From Capronia americana (taxonomy: Eukaryota > Ascomycota > Eurotiomycetes > Chaetothyriales > Herpotrichiellaceae): a DNA stretch of 64,000 nt. The notes under the pieces are model-generated. The model was not told the origin of the DNA. It did not search any database and saw only the letters and a program-made list of their open reading frames with translations. The stretch is from assembly GCA_016110215.1 (NCBI GenBank), contig JADWQD010000010.1, positions 1,674,001-1,738,000 of the forward strand. Reading direction: 5' to 3'. Position numbers and translations under genes: made by a program. Shown in pieces: positions 33,101 to 45,300 of the stretch (positions are counted from its first letter, which is position 1; every line of letters starts with the position of its first letter).

Positions 33101-36100
33101 GTAGACGACCTGCACTTCGCCACGTTTCCGCGTGATTTCTTTCACCCGAGCCAAACAATGCGGCTCCCCGGGCTCTTGGATTGGTCTGGCTGACTTCGAC
33201 AGCAGCACCACGTCTGACACCCCGACGCCGAGATCTTTCCCCTCTGCATAGGACATCAGGGAGTTGATTTCGAAGAAGCTGTCGACGATCAAAGAATTCG
33301 CGATTTTGACTTCAAATGGTCGGGAATTCCCTTCTTCGCGGTCTTCGCGCGCGGAACGGAAACTCTGCCACGCTTCGAGCACCAGTAAGGGCTCGAAGGT
33401 CTTTTGATAGTCCTGTGGAGTCCGGAACGTATTCGTGACCAAGGTGTAGTCGTCCGTCGTGGAATTCGGGGGCGTGTCGGTGTCCGCAAAAAAGTCCCAC
33501 CCGAGCATCGTGCGGTGCAACTCACTGAGATCTGGCGCGAGCCGGGCGCGGATATCTTTGTGGGACCGTTGTTGTTTGACCTTCCTCACGGGGCCGGCAT
33601 GCAACGGTCGTCTCGGTCCAACCTGAGCAGGGATGGTCGGACCTTTGCCCTTGAGGCCAAACAGCTCGTCCTCGGAATCCGAATCGGCTTCGGACTCGCT
33701 GGAGACCATCAGACTGTTCGGGCCTGCCGAGTGGTCCTTGCCAACGACTCCGAGACCGGCCAAACCCGAACCTTGGCCAGCCGTTTGGGCACCTATGCCT
33801 GTCTTGCCTCTCAATCGGGCGGCGGCTTCTTTGTCCCTCAACTTCCGGGCAGCCTCTTCTCGCTTGCGATTCTCAATGAACGACCTCGCTTCTTGTGCCT
33901 TCTTGGCCTGAATCTCAACCATGGACATCGGTGTGGGCTTTGGCTTCCCCGGAGCCTTTTGCACCAGGAGTGACTTGATCTTGTTCTTGTCCTGGGGAGC
34001 GACAGTGGTCTGTGAGGTGCCCAGGGCCTTATTGGTGATCTCAACCAAGTCATCATCATCGATGCCGTCGTCTCCGAAGTCCTCGGCGCTACGTTCTCTC
34101 GAATACGGTCTCGTCGTTCTTGAAGCGGCGGCGGAGTCCGTCCATTTGTCCAAGTTCAGCGTGGCCTGCTTCTTGGTGGACTTTTCGACCTGGCGGTCGA
34201 AATAGTTCTCCAATGCCCGCACCAACCTGGCCTTCTGAGAAGCCGAGAGCATGGTTCTGATGGAGGTTCCCGTCGCAACTTCCTCCACATACGTCAGTCC
34301 TTCGCTGTTGGTGTTGACGGCGCGGTGTCGCTTGAGCTGACCGAGCATGTTGCATATCAGCGTCACGAGAGTGTCGGCCAGATAGTCGTCCCTGAGTCTC
34401 AGCCACTTGCACATGGTGTCGAGAGTACTCAAGGGCGAGCCCATGTTCTTCTCATTTGAACCGCTCGAATCCAACAGCGTCTTCCGAACTTCGTCGGCTT
34501 GCTCCGGTTTCGATTTGACCACAATGCTGGCGAAGAGGTCGTATTGATTGAAGAGCTCTTCCGCATATTGCATGGCGTCTCGACAGACCTCTTTCATGGT
34601 CTCTTTGCTGTGCACTTCAATCGACCAACGTTCCGTGTGGCCGTATATTGTCTTGAGCGCGACCCACTGGTAGGACCAGTATCTCTGTACGGCCAGCACA
34701 TCCCGCGGGGAGAGAGGCATTCGCCGCAGATGGCCGTCTGTAGGGTTGCAAAGCGCATCGAGAATTTCCATGCCGGTCTTGAGCATCCTCGGCACCGAAG
34801 CGAATGTCTTGTAATTCGCAACTCGTCTAAATAGCCAGCAAATACCGTAGATGGTCGTCCCGGTAAAGGAGGCGATCAGATGCGAAAGTGCCTCCTTCCT
34901 GCCAAACTCTCCGCTGATGTTCTTGACCATGGTGATGGCTGCCTCGTATATACCTTGATCCGGGGAGAACAGGGCAGCCACCAAGGACATGGCCGTTTCC
35001 TGTTGTTTGAAGAGTGCATCTAGATGAAGCGAATTAAATCCCGAGAGGCGCTCGAGAATCCTCCCGACCATTGTGTTGACCTTGTCGAAGATCGAGTTGT
35101 ACGACTGTTTCTCTTTCGCCATTTTGTCGCCCTGTCGGATCCGGAACTGCTCGAGGCCCGGCAGGGACATGATTCCAAGTAGCGCCGCGGTGGACAACTT
35201 CCGATCGTCTTCCCCTAGGTTGTCGACGACCGCGTTCCAAATCTCCGGGGTGTAGGCGCTGGAGTCTTGCCGCCGAGGCTCACTGCGGGTGAGGTTCTCA
35301 AAGTCGAGCTTCAGGCACTTGCACTCCAAGGCGATTGCGTTTCTGACGACGTCGACGATCTCCTGCTTCGTGTCTTGTTGCAGTGACTGAGCAAGGGCAG
35401 GGTCCCCAGGTTTCAGGATCGTGCCCAGGCGGTGCCCAACCAAGTTCAGCGAATCAATGTAGACCAGCCGCTCAACCGGGGGTTGACCATCTTCTTCATC
35501 GCCAGAGAAGCTGGTGAGGGTCTTCAGCAAGACCTTGACTGCTTGTTCGAAGCACGCTCTTCTCGCTGGGAGGCTAAGAGAGGGATTTTTTATCCTCTCG
35601 AACAGCTGGTGGAGCAGAGTTTGGGCGGCGAAGGGTCTATTCGCGGGCTTGAGGGAATCCAACAGCAAATCGGTCCACGACAGCAGGTTCTGCCCCGACC
35701 CATCAGCGGCCGCCGTCGACTCTTGAAGGAGCTTGTTGAAGGTCGGGGTGGCGAAGATCTGCTCGATGATGGTCTGCGAGGAGATGGAGCCCATTTTGTC
35801 CCAAAATGCCTCAGGAGCCTTCTCCAATATTTGCCTGAGCGTGGAGAGGATGTAGGGGACGGCCAGACTTGTCCTGGCCAAGTGGTTCAATGCGGTGGTG
35901 GCGAGGTTCGGATTCAGGTCGAAAAGCTTGTAGGTGATCATGTGTGCGTCGAGCTTGCCGACGATAAGATCGAGAGCGGTCCACAGCCGCACGATGTCAC
36001 CGTCATTGGAGACATGCTGCAGCTTCTTCTGCAGGTAGTCTTTGACTGCCCAGTCCCATTCGAGCTCTGACGGAGGCTTCTCGAGTCGCTTCCAGGTGAG

Positions 36101-36846
36101 ACTGGCCCAATATGTGCGGATGGGCTCCGAGGCGAAAAGGAACTGCGCGGCCGCAGGTAGGATCTCTCGCATCTTAAGCGGCTTCCTGGTCTGCACCATC
36201 TTGAACGGACCGTCGAAGTGGTCCTTGAGGTTGTCTTCATCTTCCAGGAACGCCTGACACACCAGTGCCTCGAACAAGGCGTGCAAGTGGATCTTGTCGA
36301 GCAAAGAAGACACCCTCTTCTGTTCTGGAGCGGCTCGAAGAGTCTCGTCCGCTGCGTCAAGACCCCGCACGATTCGCACGACATCTCTTCTGTTGATGAG
36401 GGAGAAGAAATTGGTAATGTCACCGTCCTCGTACTCTTGTCTCAGCTGCTCTTGAAGACCGATCTTTGCAATGTAGTATTCGCGGATGCAGATGTCGCAT
36501 TTTCCCAGTGCCTCGTCGAGACATTTCCAGATGTAGCTCTGATACTGTTCGCTCTCCTTGCCATCGTATGCCAGGAGTTGCAGCGCCGACACAAACCTCG
36601 CCCGTCGTTTCCTGGCCTTCTCAATCTTGGCAAGACGATATGGGTCTGGTTCCGCTGTTGTGTTCACGTCTCGCTCGTCTTCGTATCGGTCGACGTCGTC
36701 GTCGCTCTCTCGGGGACAGAAGATGTGCTGTTCGGGCGGAAGTCGCTTGAAGTCTCTGGGTAACAATACATGTCAGCGAATGGCTTCACCTTGGTGAACT
36801 CAATACGAGGGTGGACTCACTCTAAGATTGCTATAAACTCCGCCAT
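30194..36846 (-). CDS. sen1: Sen1-type RNA/DNA helicase, 2195 aa, two exons
   Basis: Superfamily 1B helicase acting in the nucleus in transcription termination and R-loop removal. Exon 1 is 36821-36846 (26 nt, MAEFIAIL plus two bases); a 65-nt intron leads to exon 2 (30194-36755), giving the start MAEFIAILEDFKRLPPEQ. The N-terminal 800 residues are the helical Sen1 N-domain. The helicase core (about 1290-1810) carries GPPGSGKT (about 1323-1330), VIIDEAAQS, LVGDPKQLPP, DTQYRMHPE, TTDAFQGRE and NVGLTRAK, i.e. motifs I, II, III, IV, V and VI. Three CCHC zinc knuckles follow (about 1976-2033), then an Arg/Ser-rich segment and a Pro/Gly tail made by a 33-bp duplication, ending in a basic VRKKKVNAEDMFVKRK. 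Length is like Sen1 of yeast. An unspliced start inside exon 2 would lose the first residues. Confidence 0.95.
30291..30356. repeat. 33-bp tandem duplication in the 3' coding end of SEN1
   Basis: Two adjacent copies (30291-30323 and 30324-30356) differ at two positions and encode a repeated Pro-Pro-Pro-x-Ala-Gly-Leu-Pro-Pro-type unit in the Sen1 tail. The unit is a multiple of three, so the frame is kept. Confidence 0.88.
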
Positions 36847-37574
36847 GGCTGCGGGCCGCGCGGTAAGAGGAAGTTGAGCGGTTGCTGATGGTTGACGGGA
36901 CGCACGAGGGAGATGTTAGACCTCTCATAGTGGTAGCAGTCGGGCCACATCAGCGATGTGTCAATGTTGTAGAGAGACAAACCGTTCTGAGGGAAAGGTC
37001 ATTGTTGACAATTATTTGGGTCGTTGTTTCAGTCGGGCTCATTGAAGGGCAGAGCGGGCACGGCGCGTCAATGAAAAGTCGCGTGTAGTGCCGAATGACT
37101 CGTAAAGTGCCTGCCTCGCCCTCTACACGTGGCGACGGCCTCACGTACACCTCAACGATGCTCGGGATTTATGTTTGGACCACAATTCCCACAGTGAAGT
37201 GAGGAAATCATCAAGACTCGAAGTGAGGAATTAATCAAGATCCGATAGTGAGGAAATAATCAAGCATAATTAAGTGAAATAATCAAGGATAGTCGCAGGT
37301 GAAGTTCAAACAACATCAATCCTCACATTGGACTCGGTCACCCAGGACACTCATTCTTGGACGTTCCCGCCGAATCTGATGCAGGCCTCCATTTTGTGGT
37401 ATTCTAACTCGGAATATATACAGCACCAAAGCCTCGCTAAATATTTCCAGTCCCCACGCTGGTGGGACAACGTCTAGCCACCGCGGAGCACGCACAACGC
37501 CCGCCATCATAACTATATCAAAAGGCATCAAGTCGTGAGATGCTGTTGCCTTGGTTTCGGTGTCCTCAGGGATT
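36847..37574. other. intergenic region between SEN1 start and P4-ATPase stop
   Basis: About 730 nt. It should hold the SEN1 promoter and the 3' UTR of the P4-ATPase gene, and contains the 24-26-bp repeat array at 37198-37296. No coding frame is supported. Confidence 0.5.
37198..37296. repeat. tandem array of 24-26-bp AT-rich units
   Basis: Four head-to-tail degenerate units (37198-37221, 37222-37246, 37247-37272, 37273-37296) share the core AGTGAGGAAATAATCAAG. The fourth unit has lost several bases. The array lies about 350 bp upstream of the SEN1 start codon. Confidence 0.85.
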
Positions 37575-40500
37575 CTATTCTGGGATCACCCTCGTGTTGA
37601 CCTCGGACAGCCCGGGCTGCGAGTACTGAGACTCCATCCTCTGCAGCATGGCAGCACTAGTAAAGTCCCGGCTGCCCTCGAAGCTCGGCCTGAGCTTGTC
37701 GAAAGATTGTCGTTGTCTCTCGAACGATGAGCGAACACGGTCAAGGGACGGCCTCCTCCTCCTCAGCTTGTCAGGAGTGACTGGCTCCCCCTGAGGCCCG
37801 ATAATGTCGAAAGACGGCTTGGTTCTATCCGTGCCATCGCTCCCTGTCTGGCTATGGGGATGACGGGGATCTCGTGTTGGTGCCTCTGAGGGCGGATAGA
37901 TCGGCCGTTGAGATTCGGCCATACTCCCGTACCTCGTATGACCCTGCTGCCCGTTGGCCGCAGCTGGTGCCTCCTCGGGCTGTTCTGAGGAGGTGCCAGA
38001 AACATCCACGATCTTGGGTGGCACATAGGCTTCGTACTCATCCAGGTATTTAAATTTGCCCTGTCTGACCTGCTCGCGAACAATGTCGATGTCGTATGGC
38101 ATGTAGTTCTTCTGGATGTATTTGATGCAGAACCGGGGTAACAGGCAGATGATGAAGGTCAGAAGCGTCAAGGCCCAAAACGTCAACTGTCCGTATACCT
38201 CGGCCCCAGCCTTGTAGAATTGGAAGGATGCCTCGAACGAAGAATAGATGCCGGTCCAGGCGAAGATCAAAAGGCAGCTGATGACGGTGATCAACACCAT
38301 GAGCCAATCCCACTTGTAGGTGTTGAGGAGAACATAGGAGTTTATCACGAGGATAGTGACACAGGCGACGTAGACGCCCATGCGCTCCCGGTCGGCGATG
38401 CCGCGTCCGTTCTCGCTCTCGAACGTTGCGGGTTCGAACAAGAGATAGGCCATGAAGAAGCAAATGGCGGATTGGTAGAGGCCGTCAGCCATGTATAGCC
38501 TAGATCTTGGTCAGAACAACCTTCAGGAGCTTGTGTGGTTGGCTTACCAGAATTTAGTTGGCGTCCACTCTTTCCGTTCCATGCCGCGGCGGTATAGTTG
38601 AGGCACAGCTAGCGACACTTTGTCACTCACATCCTGGTCCAGAAAACCCATGAGACCGACAGGCACAGATGTGAACGCCAAGTTCACGAGCAGAATATAG
38701 GTGTAGTCGAAGAGATAGGTAATATCGAAGTTGGTATAGATCTGAGACCAGAAAAGAGCAAATGTCCAGACCAAATTCTAAATCGCAAAGTTAGCACACC
38801 TGCGCCCCAGAACGACCATCGCGCTTACCTTGTAGAAGAAGTTAGCGACGCTCTCGGCGAGACGGCGGTAAGACCAGCGACCGTGGACGAGGACCAGTCT
38901 CTGAAGGAAACGGAACTGTCCAATTGCGTAGTCGGAGGACATGACGGCTTGTCGCCCTTCTTCACCGGCGATACCAACCCCGACATCAGCCTCCTGAATC
39001 ATCGCAACGTCGTTGGCACCGTCGCCAATAGACAACGCCATGATGTCGAGACCATTCTTGACCAGTTGTACGACGGCGGCCTTTTGCGCTGGGCTGACAC
39101 GGCAGCAGAGCACAGACTTGCATTGCTTGCACAGAATCAAGAAGCGCTGCCTCAGGGCATCGGAGAGTACCAACTTCAGGGACTCGCCGTCAATGATCAG
39201 GGCATGGGTGGCCGGCGGGGGTTCATGCACCAGCCGCGCAGCTGCGAGCTCCTCGTCCGAGCCGGTCAGTCCAAAGGTCGCGAGGTGTTGGTCCAATAGC
39301 TTGCCAGCCTCCTGGACAGAAGACTCGGGAATATCGAAGAGAATCAGGTCCATGTCGTTCGAGAGCAGATTGCAGGAGAATCCGATGTTGATGGCAGTCT
39401 CGACCTTGTCGCCAGTGAGAACCCAGAGCTTGATACCGGCCTGGCCCAGTAGAGCGATCGTGTCCGGCACGCCGTCTTGGAGGCGATCCTCGATAGCTGT
39501 GCCTCCAAGAAGGGTGAGGTCTCTTTCAATCCTGTCGGCCACCTCTTCAAGACGGTCCTCTCGGTCAGTCAATGCCTGGGCGGCGAAATCGTGGTCTTTG
39601 CTCCACTCTCGGTAAGTATCTTCATCGAGATCCCGTTCTGCCACACAGAGCGTCCGGAGACCCTCACGGGCAAACATTTCCAGGTTCTCTGCGGTTGCCT
39701 TGCGGAGTTCCTGCTGTTCGCCGCGAGCCAGACGGGAATAGACCATGCTATCCGCACCTTTGCAGAACAGCTTGATCCGTCCATCAGGCATCCGCACAAT
39801 GGCGCTCATCCGCTTCCGGGTAGAGTTGAACTCGAGTGTGTTGAGGATCCGATAGGTTCTGTCCTCACCGAGCACATTGACATGGAGGTCGTCGTTGGAG
39901 CGGCCCAGAACAGTGAAACCCATGTCTCGGGCTGTGGCGACGAGCGCGGCTTCGTCGGGAGACTGAGCTTTGAATTCAATCTTCGGCGGGTCACCGGGGG
40001 TCGTTTCCGTTATGACGGTGTGGCAGAGAGCCAATGCAATCATGAAGTGTTCGAGAGCAGCCTGCTGCACTTCGCCTGACTGACCATTCAAATCCGCCAC
40101 AAAGTTGGGCGCAATAAATGTGAGATCCTCGTCGTGGAGATACGGGTTGTCGTAAGTTTTCCGGAGCAATCTCAAAGTCTCAGCGCGTGACTCGGCGAGC
40201 TCTTGACGTACCCTGGCGGCTTCGGCTTCGACATCAATTCCTTGCCTGCGTCGCATCCCCGCTTCAGCCTCGGTGTAGGCCTCGCCATAGGAAACCCCAT
40301 TGATGGTGCACTTCTTGAATTCCATCACGTTCTGAGTCAGGGTGCCGGTCTTGTCAGAGAAGATGTACTCGATTTGTCCCAGGTCATCGGAGATATTCCA
40401 ACTCTTCGGAGTACAGGGGTAGTCGAGCCTCTCATAGTACATGTGAACGTCTGACCAGATGAAAAACGCCTGAATCGACCGGACGATTTCCAGCGTAATA

Positions 40501-42338
40501 TACAGCGAGATCGGCACCAAGTTCTGGAAGAGGATTATAGCAGCCCAGAAGGTGATGAAACCATTCGTTGCAGGATTGCCGCCAATCGAGCCGAACTCGA
40601 AGAAGTCCAGAGAATGGCCCCCGTCAGCCCATGTGACTCCTTCGACAATACCGGCAACCAAGCACATGAAGAACAGGATGATGAAGTTGTAGATGACGTT
40701 CCAATTCAGATCCCTGGCCATGCGGGCACGTTTGCTGGGGGTGATGCCCGAGTTGAGCATGATCTTGGTCTCCCTCCCTGTAAAAATGACAACCCCGAGA
40801 ATCCATTCCGTATTCTTCAAGCTACAACCACGCAAAAGCATGTTGTTGATGGTGAGTGGCTCAGCCATGTCGCGAGTGTGACCGGTGGGCTCCCGTGGGT
40901 CATGTTGTTGCCACCGAATGACGCCGCTGTAGGAATACAAATTCGGACTGGGCCCCTCGCTGTCGACCACAAATTCGGCGTACTCGCAGTCTTTGGCATG
41001 TTTGACTTTGCGCCCCGCTTGGACGGCGTGCCGGACCTTCAAGTTTGTCTCGCCATCAAGGTTTTTCGTCTCCACGTAACATGCGCCATCAGGATCAGAG
41101 GTGGACAAGACAACAATGTCGGCAGGAACAGGCTCGTCGTTGTAGATACGAACAAAGTCGCCGACTTTGACGTTCTTCCAGTAGTCTTTCTTGAAACGAG
41201 CCGTGTCCGGAACATCCTTCTGGGGGTTAATGATGCTGCCGTAGTCCTTCTTCGGTGGCGGAATGCTCCTTCTTTTTGCAGGGTCTTGCGTCCGGAGCAT
41301 GGAGGGCGCATTCTCTCCGCCGGCGCCAGGCTCGTCTGCGGTCTCGTAGGACAACGCACTACTCGGAGGGCCCCCGTTGGCGTCGGGTGACAAGCTGGAT
41401 CGGTAGCCTGGGGACGGGACGGGGGTCATGGCGATGTCGTCGCCATTCTGGCTTTGAGACGAGTGGAAGGATTCATGTTCCGAATAGTGGGAGGTCCGGA
41501 CGGTGCCCCGTGAGGCGATGGAATTGCCCCTTTGCAAGCCCGGGTGTTCGGCAGCCGCATCCTTTTCCGAACGCTTGGGATGCCCCTTTCGGAGACCCTT
41601 CATCGAACGATATGTCGAGACGACAAACCTCGTGCAGGCCTTCTTGAATCGCCTCCAAACGGAGATATCGTCATCCGATGAGTTGACATTTTCCCAGTCC
41701 ACCAGTCGATAAACAGGCGAATTGTTCAATTCGGTGTCCAGCACCGTGCGGCGCCAATCTTCGACCGCATCTTTGATGGCAGTGACCGTCAGGATGAAGA
41801 TCAAGGGTACGGATCCAAGGCCCGGATTAGAAGCACCGAAGATCGAGAAAATCTGCAAGGGTCAGATCGGCCGCGAGCTTTCAGTTGCCAGTCAACTTAC
41901 ACTGAGAATAACGATGAACAGAAAGTAGATATTAGCAATATTATGGAATTGAAACCACAAGTTCTTCGGCACGAAACTGAGGGCGGTATACTTCGCGGTC
42001 CTGATTTTATTCCTCGAATATTGAGCTTTGATGCGGCCGTCTTCCGCTATCGCTTCGGGTGGGAGAGGTTGATTGACGTAGATCTTGCGTCCCTGCGAAT
42101 GTTCATGTGTTTGTTGCTCGCCCATAGGGCTCTCATCGGTTATCAAGCCAGTGTTTTTGGGCTCAGAGGGCTTCTCTTCATACGACGATACGTGCACCTT
42201 GGGTACCCGCTGGATCAGAGACAACCTTTTCTTTGCTCCGCTCTGGCCAGGTTTCCGGGTTGTGGCCCAGCGCATTCTCTTGACTGGTTTGGAGACATTG
42301 GTATTGCTCTCGCCGCTCGTGAAGTGTATTCGCGCCAT
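37575..42338 (-). CDS. dnf1: Dnf-type P4-ATPase (phospholipid flippase), 1538 aa, four exons
   Basis: Moves phospholipids to the cytosolic leaflet and keeps membrane asymmetry. Exons: 41901-42338, 38829-41852, 38548-38777, 37575-38499; introns 48-51 nt, GT-AG, frame kept. Visible parts: PhoLip_ATPase_N block (FVPKNLWFQFHNIANIYFLF), actuator loop NLDGETNLK, PISLYITLEIVRSIQAFF in TM4, phosphorylation site DKTGTLTQN (Asp about 646), nucleotide-domain FKAQSPDEAALV and FCKGADSM, KLWVLTGDKVETA, and hinge GDGANDVAMIQEADVGVGI (about 1085), then TM5-10 split over exons 2-4. Length and a long Ser-rich insert after TM2 place it with Dnf1/Dnf2 rather than Drs2 or Neo1. It would need a Cdc50-family beta subunit, not present here. 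The C-terminal tail has four 7-residue Arg-x-Ser repeats. ATG at 42336-42338. Confidence 0.95.
37668..37751 (-). repeat. fourfold 7-residue Arg-x-Ser repeat in the P4-ATPase tail
   Basis: Residues about 1481-1508 read PSLDRVR, SSFERQR, QSFDKLR, PSFEGSR: four heptads with Ser at position 2, Leu/Phe at 3, an acid at 4 and Arg at 7. Each Ser is preceded by R-x, so every unit matches an R-x-S-[LF]-[DE] pattern. Confidence 0.9.
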
Positions 42339-45300
42339 GGCGCAGGTATGGATGCGGCTCCCTGCAACGGCTCCAATCCGTTACCACGGGGCGGGAGACA
42401 AGACTCTGGGATAAGGGATCGACGAGGAGGTACGAATTCGCGAGATCGAGATCCAGGTGCCGTCTGCTATTCTTAGATGTTGACAACGGTCGTCAAGACA
42501 GATCGGTCGAGGCGAGCGTTTCGAGTTCCCGCGTTATGAGGCTGGGGGATGGCCCGGAAGAGTCGGCTCACGTCAGCAATCTGAGAAAACGCGCATCATT
42601 GAAGGCGGAATGAGAGAAGGCGACAACGACGACGTCGCGCTTAAGACCGGTGTGTGAAAGTATGTCCTCAGTGGTCGAGGGAAAGAGTGATCGAGCGTGA
42701 GGATGCGTGTGGAATGGGATGGGTTGCGGGACGGGGCCGATTCGACTCCGTATGTTCGGAGGGTTTCGATGCTGGAAAATGCAGGACAGGGGTGCTGATG
42801 GGCCTGTAGCTTGATGAGCAGCTGGTCACCCGGCCCTCTTCCGCCGTCGTCGTCGAAAAGGCGGCCGTCTGCTGTAGTTCGGTGAGATAGACGGGCTGAG
42901 AGGAAGAAGCTGGAGGTCGAATAAAGGAAAAGGACAATAAGATGCCAATGCTAGTTGATTCCTTGGAGCGCAGGGGCGGCAGGCGTGCTTCGTTTCAAAA
43001 AAAGGGCGCCGCGACTCCGCGAGGTCGATGCTGCGTCTTCTAAACTCCGAGCTTCACCGCGCGCGGATGAACCGTGAGTGTCGTCCGTGAATCTCAGAAA
43101 TGGAAAAAGGGGAGGTTATTTACGAATTGTTTGAGCATTCAGTTCACGACGGGACTCAATCTCAATTATGATTTTGGGCGATAAAGACAGCGTTCAACCC
43201 GCTTACTACAGTGTTTGCCCTATAAGTCAGGCCCGACTTGTGCTCGTTGTTCACGAATCTCTCACCCACCGGGCTACTACCTTCTTTTTTGCTTTGTGCC
43301 TACTCGGTATGCTCGTACAGTTCCCGCTGTCCCGAGCCAGCCGGGCGCGAATCGGCTAACGGGCTCAGCGCGAATGCCAACGCTCGATGGGATCAAACGT
43401 CCAGGCCTCCAGCCACTCTCCAGCACTCTCTGGGGCTCGAGCTGACCAAGCAGACGGTGCTCCAGCCAAACTCCGCGAGATCTCGTACCCAGATAGCGCA
43501 ACGCAGGGTCTCGTCTTTTCGCCAGACCCCGAGTGCATTACCGTTATGCAGCGGCGTCGACGCGCCCGTTTCCTCCAAATGGCACTAGTGCGGGGTGAGT
43601 AGCTCACGCATAGGCCACCGCGCGATGAGGGAACCGTGCACAATGAGTCCATCCCCATCCTACCGGTTCGAGGGTTCAGATGCGAGGACGGAGGCTGAGC
43701 TCGATCAAGGAATCTCGACCACAGGGGACTATTCTTCACACAACAACTCGTAATACTCGCCTTCTGTCATCTCTTCAGCAACGAGCGGTTCGCAAGGGGC
43801 ACCAGCCAAGTCACCTACCGCCCGAGGTGGTCAGCTCTGCGGCTGAGTCAGCATAAAGAGCTCCCAACTGCGGCAATGGTTGCCAGCTCGGTGATCACAC
43901 TCATCATGACAAACTTTGTTGAAAGGACAGCGCGGCCTCAACTCGCAAGTGAAGCTGGCTGTGTTTGATCTTCGCAGCATGGTCTCGTCTTGTCGTGACC
44001 GTTGTGACCGTCCGGAATTTCTTGACGTGTCCTTGACACGCAGTCTGATCCGATGATGTTTCCACGCCAGGCACCCTCGTTTCCCTCGATACCCTGCACC
44101 CAAAAGGTCTCGAAGAGGCAAAAAGCATTTACATGTTTACGCATCAGTAAAGAGGCCGATCGTCGAATGCTCCGCTATCTCATTTCCGAACAAAAATATA
44201 AGTCCAAATCATGTCTCGACGTACGCGCATGTTTTTCCATGGCTCGGGCTGCTTCGTACACGAGCCTGTTGTCCCGGAGCATGCGCTGTAAACAATGATT
44301 AGCAGCTGCGAGTTCGAATCTGAAGCCGAAACGCTCGTACCTCGTGATATGACTGTGACCTGTTCTGCTGCGCTTTCAGTCGAACTTTCTCAACTCTGTT
44401 TCGTGAGCCAAAGCATCGGTTCGTAACGCAGCCCGCATGGAGCGCGCGTCGACGCCACATCATGCAATATTCAGCAGAGTTACTGTTTGTTGCAAGCACT
44501 CTAACCGAGCTTTGCCAGAAGTTGGGTCCCACGAAGGACGATGCTGCTCCGCGTGGAGGCCGTTCTTCCAGTTCGTAATCATGGTGGATGGCGGGCGACG
44601 AGACTTCTGACAACTGAGCCAAAGTCAAAGAAGAAGGGATCCAGAACGGGCAAATAAAGCAGGGGTACAGTTTTCAAGGTAGGATTCAAGAGACTCGGAA
44701 AGATACCTGGTATACCTCGTAAATCCTGGAGATTGTCCGACATTGATGCCAGCTATGTCACTGGCAATTCAAGCGAGCATGTCGACAGGACAGGGTCGCT
44801 GTCATGCGGAGGATTATATTAGGACAGAGCATGATAAAAAGTGGTAGGTAATAGAAGGACACCTTCAACCGCTGTGTACTAAGAACAGCGATGGGCATGG
44901 TAGAAGAATGCACATCTGAATCGTATCTCAAAAGCGTCGAGTCGGAATGGGGGTTTTACATATCTGGACAGTTATAGGTTTGGGTACATGATACGAGGTA
45001 GTCTCCCGGAGATAGAGAACAAACGAATTTTAAGATAGTCCGTCCTCCGTACTGCTGTGGCGTTCAATTGCTCGTGAAATCTGCGGAGTCCGCGTCAGCA
45101 AAGTTCAAGGAGCCCGTCACCGACTCGTGGAAGTCAAGGATTAGGATTTTCAAGGAGAGAGGAGCCACGCAGCTCAACCGAGAAAGCTGTACTTCCTAAG
45201 GGGCCATCGGTTCATCGTCCTCTGGTAATTGCTGGCGGGGAAAGCGCACTCGGCACCAAAATATTTCAATTTCTCGGCCAAGGACACAATGCAGAAGGCA

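Noticed and set aside
32177..33193. 338-codon + strand frame inside SEN1
   Set aside because: Antisense shadow of the helicase core, whose motifs are unmistakable on the other strand.
40614..41390. 258-codon + strand frame inside the P4-ATPase
   Set aside because: Antisense shadow; flippase motifs occupy the opposite strand.
43831..44121. 96-codon Cys-containing frame (- strand) resembling a small secreted protein
   Set aside because: No signal peptide at its start and cysteines occur only near the end without a known spacing.
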